64,000 nt of DNA from Paraburkholderia flagellata. GTDB taxonomy: Bacteria; Pseudomonadota; Gammaproteobacteria; Burkholderiales; Burkholderiaceae. The notes beneath the pieces are model-generated. The model saw only the letters and a list, made by a program, of their open reading frames with translations. It was not told the DNA's origin and searched no databases. Below are positions 62,143 to 64,000 of the stretch, one piece after another. The stretch spans positions 806,001 through 870,000 of the forward strand of contig NZ_JAJEJT010000003.1 in NCBI RefSeq assembly GCF_021390645.1, in the 5' to 3' direction. A program made the translations under genes and the position numbers. Position 1 is the first letter of the stretch. Each line of letters begins with the position of its first letter.

Positions 62143-62876
62143 GCCGCGCGCAATACGATTTCGCGGGGCGCGTGGCCGTCGTCACCGGCGCGGCGGGCGG
62201 GATAGGCCGCGCGATCTGCAACGCGTTCGCGCGCGGTGGAGCGCGCACGGTCAACTGGGACCGCGTGCCCGGCTCGCTCGATACGAAAGATGCACCCCGC
62301 CATATCGAAACCGACGTCACGCGAGCGGAAACGATCGAAGCGGCACTGGCCGCGACGCTCGCCGAATTCGGGCGCGTCGACTACCTCGTGAACAACGCGG
62401 GCTTCGCCGGGTCGACCGTTGCACTCGACGCTTACGATCCCGCCGAATGGCAACGCATTGTCGACGTCAATCTGGTAGGCACCTATCACGTTTGCCGGTA
62501 CGTCGTTCCCGCCATGCGCCGCGCGGGTTCGGGGCGCATCGTCAATGTGGCATCGCTTGCGGGCAAGGAAGGCACGCCGAACGCATCCGCCTATAGCGCA
62601 GCGAAGGCCGGCGTGATCGCGCTCACCAAATCGCTTGGCAAGGAGCTCGCGCAAACGGGCATTCTCGTCAACGGCATTGCGCCCGCCGCCGTGCAAACGC
62701 CGTTGCTCGCGCAGATGTCGCCCGCCCACGTGCAGACGATGATCGACAAAAGCCCGCTCGGGCGTCTAGGCACCGTCGATGAGGTCGCCGATCTCGCGCT
62801 ATGGCTTTGTTCGGATTCCTGCAGTTTCAGCACCGGCGCAATATTCGATCTTTCCGGCGGCCGCGCGACGTACTAG
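62139..62876 (+). CDS. short-chain dehydrogenase
   Basis: SDR of 245 residues with TGAAGGIG, NNAGF, Ser (VNVASLAG), YSAAKAGV and a C-terminal TGAIFDLSGG. Resembles 2-keto-3-deoxy-L-fuconate and 3-oxoacyl dehydrogenases. Translationally coupled to the cupin gene, it likely oxidises or reduces a hydroxy-acid intermediate of the same pathway. Confidence 0.92.
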   Translation: MSRAQYDFAGRVAVVTGAAGGIGRAICNAFARGGARTVNWDRVPGSLDTKDAPRHIETDVTRAETIEAALAATLAEFGRVDYLVNNAGFAGSTVALDAYDPAEWQRIVDVNLVGTYHVCRYVVPAMRRAGSGRIVNVASLAGKEGTPNASAYSAAKAGVIALTKSLGKELAQTGILVNGIAPAAVQTPLLAQMSPAHVQTMIDKSPLGRLGTVDEVADLALWLCSDSCSFSTGAIFDLSGGRATY

Positions 62877-62935
62877 TACACGAGCCGCCCGATCCAAGAC
62901 ACACACACACGATAACAGCCAAAAGGAGACACGCC

Positions 62936-64000
62936 ATGACCAAAAAACCGCAACGGCTCAAACGCATACAGACAATAGCCGTCGCCTTTCTGACAATAGC
63001 GGGCATCGTCAACTATCTGGACCGCAGCACGCTTTCCATCGCCAATCATTCGGTGGCGGAAGAACTGCATCTGAGCGCCTCGCAAATGGGTTTGCTGCTT
63101 TCGGCGTTCTCGCTCGCTTATGCGTTCGCGCAATTGCCGGTGGGCGCGATGCTCGACCGTTTCGGCTCGCGCGTGATGCTCGGGCTTGGCATGCTGGTGT
63201 GGTCGCTTGCACAGGTCACCGGCGGTTTCATCCAGACGCTCAACCATTTTCTGGCGGCGCGCGTGGTGCTGGGCATCGCCGAAGCGCCGCTCTTTCCAGC
63301 TGGCGCCAAAGTCATTCACGAGTGGTTCGCCGTGCGCGAACGCGGTGCGCCAACCGGCACGTTCGTTTCCTCCTCGACTATCGCGCCGATGATCGCGCCG
63401 CCGCTCCTCACCGTGCTGATGCTCGCATTCGGCTGGCGTCCGATGTTCATCATCATGGGCGTGCTGGGCGTGCTCGTCTCGGTTGGCTGGTATGTGGTCT
63501 ATCGCAACCGCGATCAAATCACGCTCACGGCTGAAGAAACAGCGTGGCTCGAAGACGGCGCAACCGAAGCCCCGAAAAAGAGTTCGCTGAGCTTCGCCGA
63601 GTGGGGCATGCTGCTCAAGCAGCGCAACACGTGGGGCATGATCTTCGGCTTCATGGGCGTGATCTACATGGTGTGGCTCTATCTCACCTGGCTGCCGGGC
63701 TATCTGGAGAAGGAGCGTCATATTTCGATCGCGCATACGGGCTGGCTCGTCGCCATTCCCTATGTGTTCGGCACGATCGGCATGGCCAGCAGCGGCTTTA
63801 TTTCCGATTACCTGCTCAAGCGCGGCATGGCGCCCATCCGCAGCCGCAAATGGCCGCTGTGTGTCGGCCTGATCGGCGCAGCGGCCTTCACCGTACCCGC
63901 TGCCTATACGCCAAGCACCGCGCTCGCCATTACCTATGTTTCCGTTGCGATGTTCTTCGTGAACATGTCGAGCGGAGCGGCCTGGGCGCTCGTGAGCGTG
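62936..64000 (+). CDS. MFS transporter, sugar-acid/aromatic-acid type, 3' end outside window
   Basis: The first 355 codons of an anion:cation symporter-family importer. The ATG at 62936 follows AAAAGGAGAC. Motifs: YLDRSTLSIANHSVAEEL in helix 1, DRFGSRVMLGLGM in the 2-3 loop, RVVLGIAEAPLFPAGAKVIHEWF in helix 4. Third gene of the cupin-SDR operon, probably importing its substrate. The frame is still open at the window end. Confidence 0.92.
   Translation, partial: MTKKPQRLKRIQTIAVAFLTIAGIVNYLDRSTLSIANHSVAEELHLSASQMGLLLSAFSLAYAFAQLPVGAMLDRFGSRVMLGLGMLVWSLAQVTGGFIQTLNHFLAARVVLGIAEAPLFPAGAKVIHEWFAVRERGAPTGTFVSSSTIAPMIAPPLLTVLMLAFGWRPMFIIMGVLGVLVSVGWYVVYRNRDQITLTAEETAWLEDGATEAPKKSSLSFAEWGMLLKQRNTWGMIFGFMGVIYMVWLYLTWLPGYLEKERHISIAHTGWLVAIPYVFGTIGMASSGFISDYLLKRGMAPIRSRKWPLCVGLIGAAAFTVPAAYTPSTALAITYVSVAMFFVNMSSGAAWALVSV

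Noticed and set aside
62902..62911. short ACACACACAC run
   Set aside because: Five dinucleotide repeats in a leader; too short to be meaningful as a phase-variation tract.

Overview
The window is high-GC DNA from a beta-proteobacterium, most likely Paraburkholderia, Caballeronia or Burkholderia. I judge this from protein style, GGAG-type ribosome binding sites, dense operons, and a metabolism of PQQ dehydrogenases, sugar-acid catabolism, LysR regulators and many SDR/MFS genes. I see no tRNA or rRNA genes, CRISPR arrays or insertion sequences. About 51 protein genes are supported, two of them cut by the window ends, and there are several gene remnants.

Region 1 (1-1751): the 3' part of an FAD aromatic hydroxylase, then a cytochrome b561.

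Region 2 (1766-15445) is the most interesting. A minus-strand operon pqqA-pqqB-pqqC-pqqD-pqqE-tonB-exbB-exbD makes the cofactor PQQ together with its own TonB energising complex. Next come a sigma-54 enhancer-binding activator, a TonB-dependent outer-membrane receptor, a periplasmic PQQ alcohol dehydrogenase with the extra Asp that marks lanthanide-dependent enzymes, a fusion of a MxaJ/XoxJ-like binding protein with a c-type cytochrome, and a high-potential iron-sulfur protein. Sequences matching sigma-54 promoters lie before pqqA, the receptor and the dehydrogenase, and a 9-base element (ATGCAACAC) is shared by the control regions. I read this as one regulon for oxidising an alcohol in the periplasm, with dedicated TonB-driven uptake of a metal complex or of PQQ.

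Region 3 (15466-23379): an SDR remnant, a phosphoesterase, a quinone oxidoreductase/old-yellow-enzyme pair with a LysR regulator, an SDR, an EF-hand protein, more gene remnants and a DhaK-DhaL kinase. Region 4 (23734-34063): a truncated EAL protein, a diguanylate cyclase, a tripartite RND efflux operon and small envelope proteins. Region 5 (34145-41847): GH35 and GH36-like galactosidases, a His/Asp-rich secreted peptide, an amino-acid binding protein under a HutC-like operator, a deacylase and a PAP2 phosphatase.

Region 6 (41891-48057): a pentonate-to-2-oxoglutarate (Weimberg-type) operon and its divergent MFS importer, which share two copies of a GntR/IdnR-like operator. Region 7 (48366-51904): a periplasmic binding protein gene 8 bases ahead of a CHASE-PAS-GGDEF-EAL protein. 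Region 8 (51894-64000): SDR, LysR, MFS and aldo/keto reductase genes, an iron alcohol dehydrogenase, and a cupin-SDR-MFS catabolic operon with an FNR-like box that runs off the end of the window.
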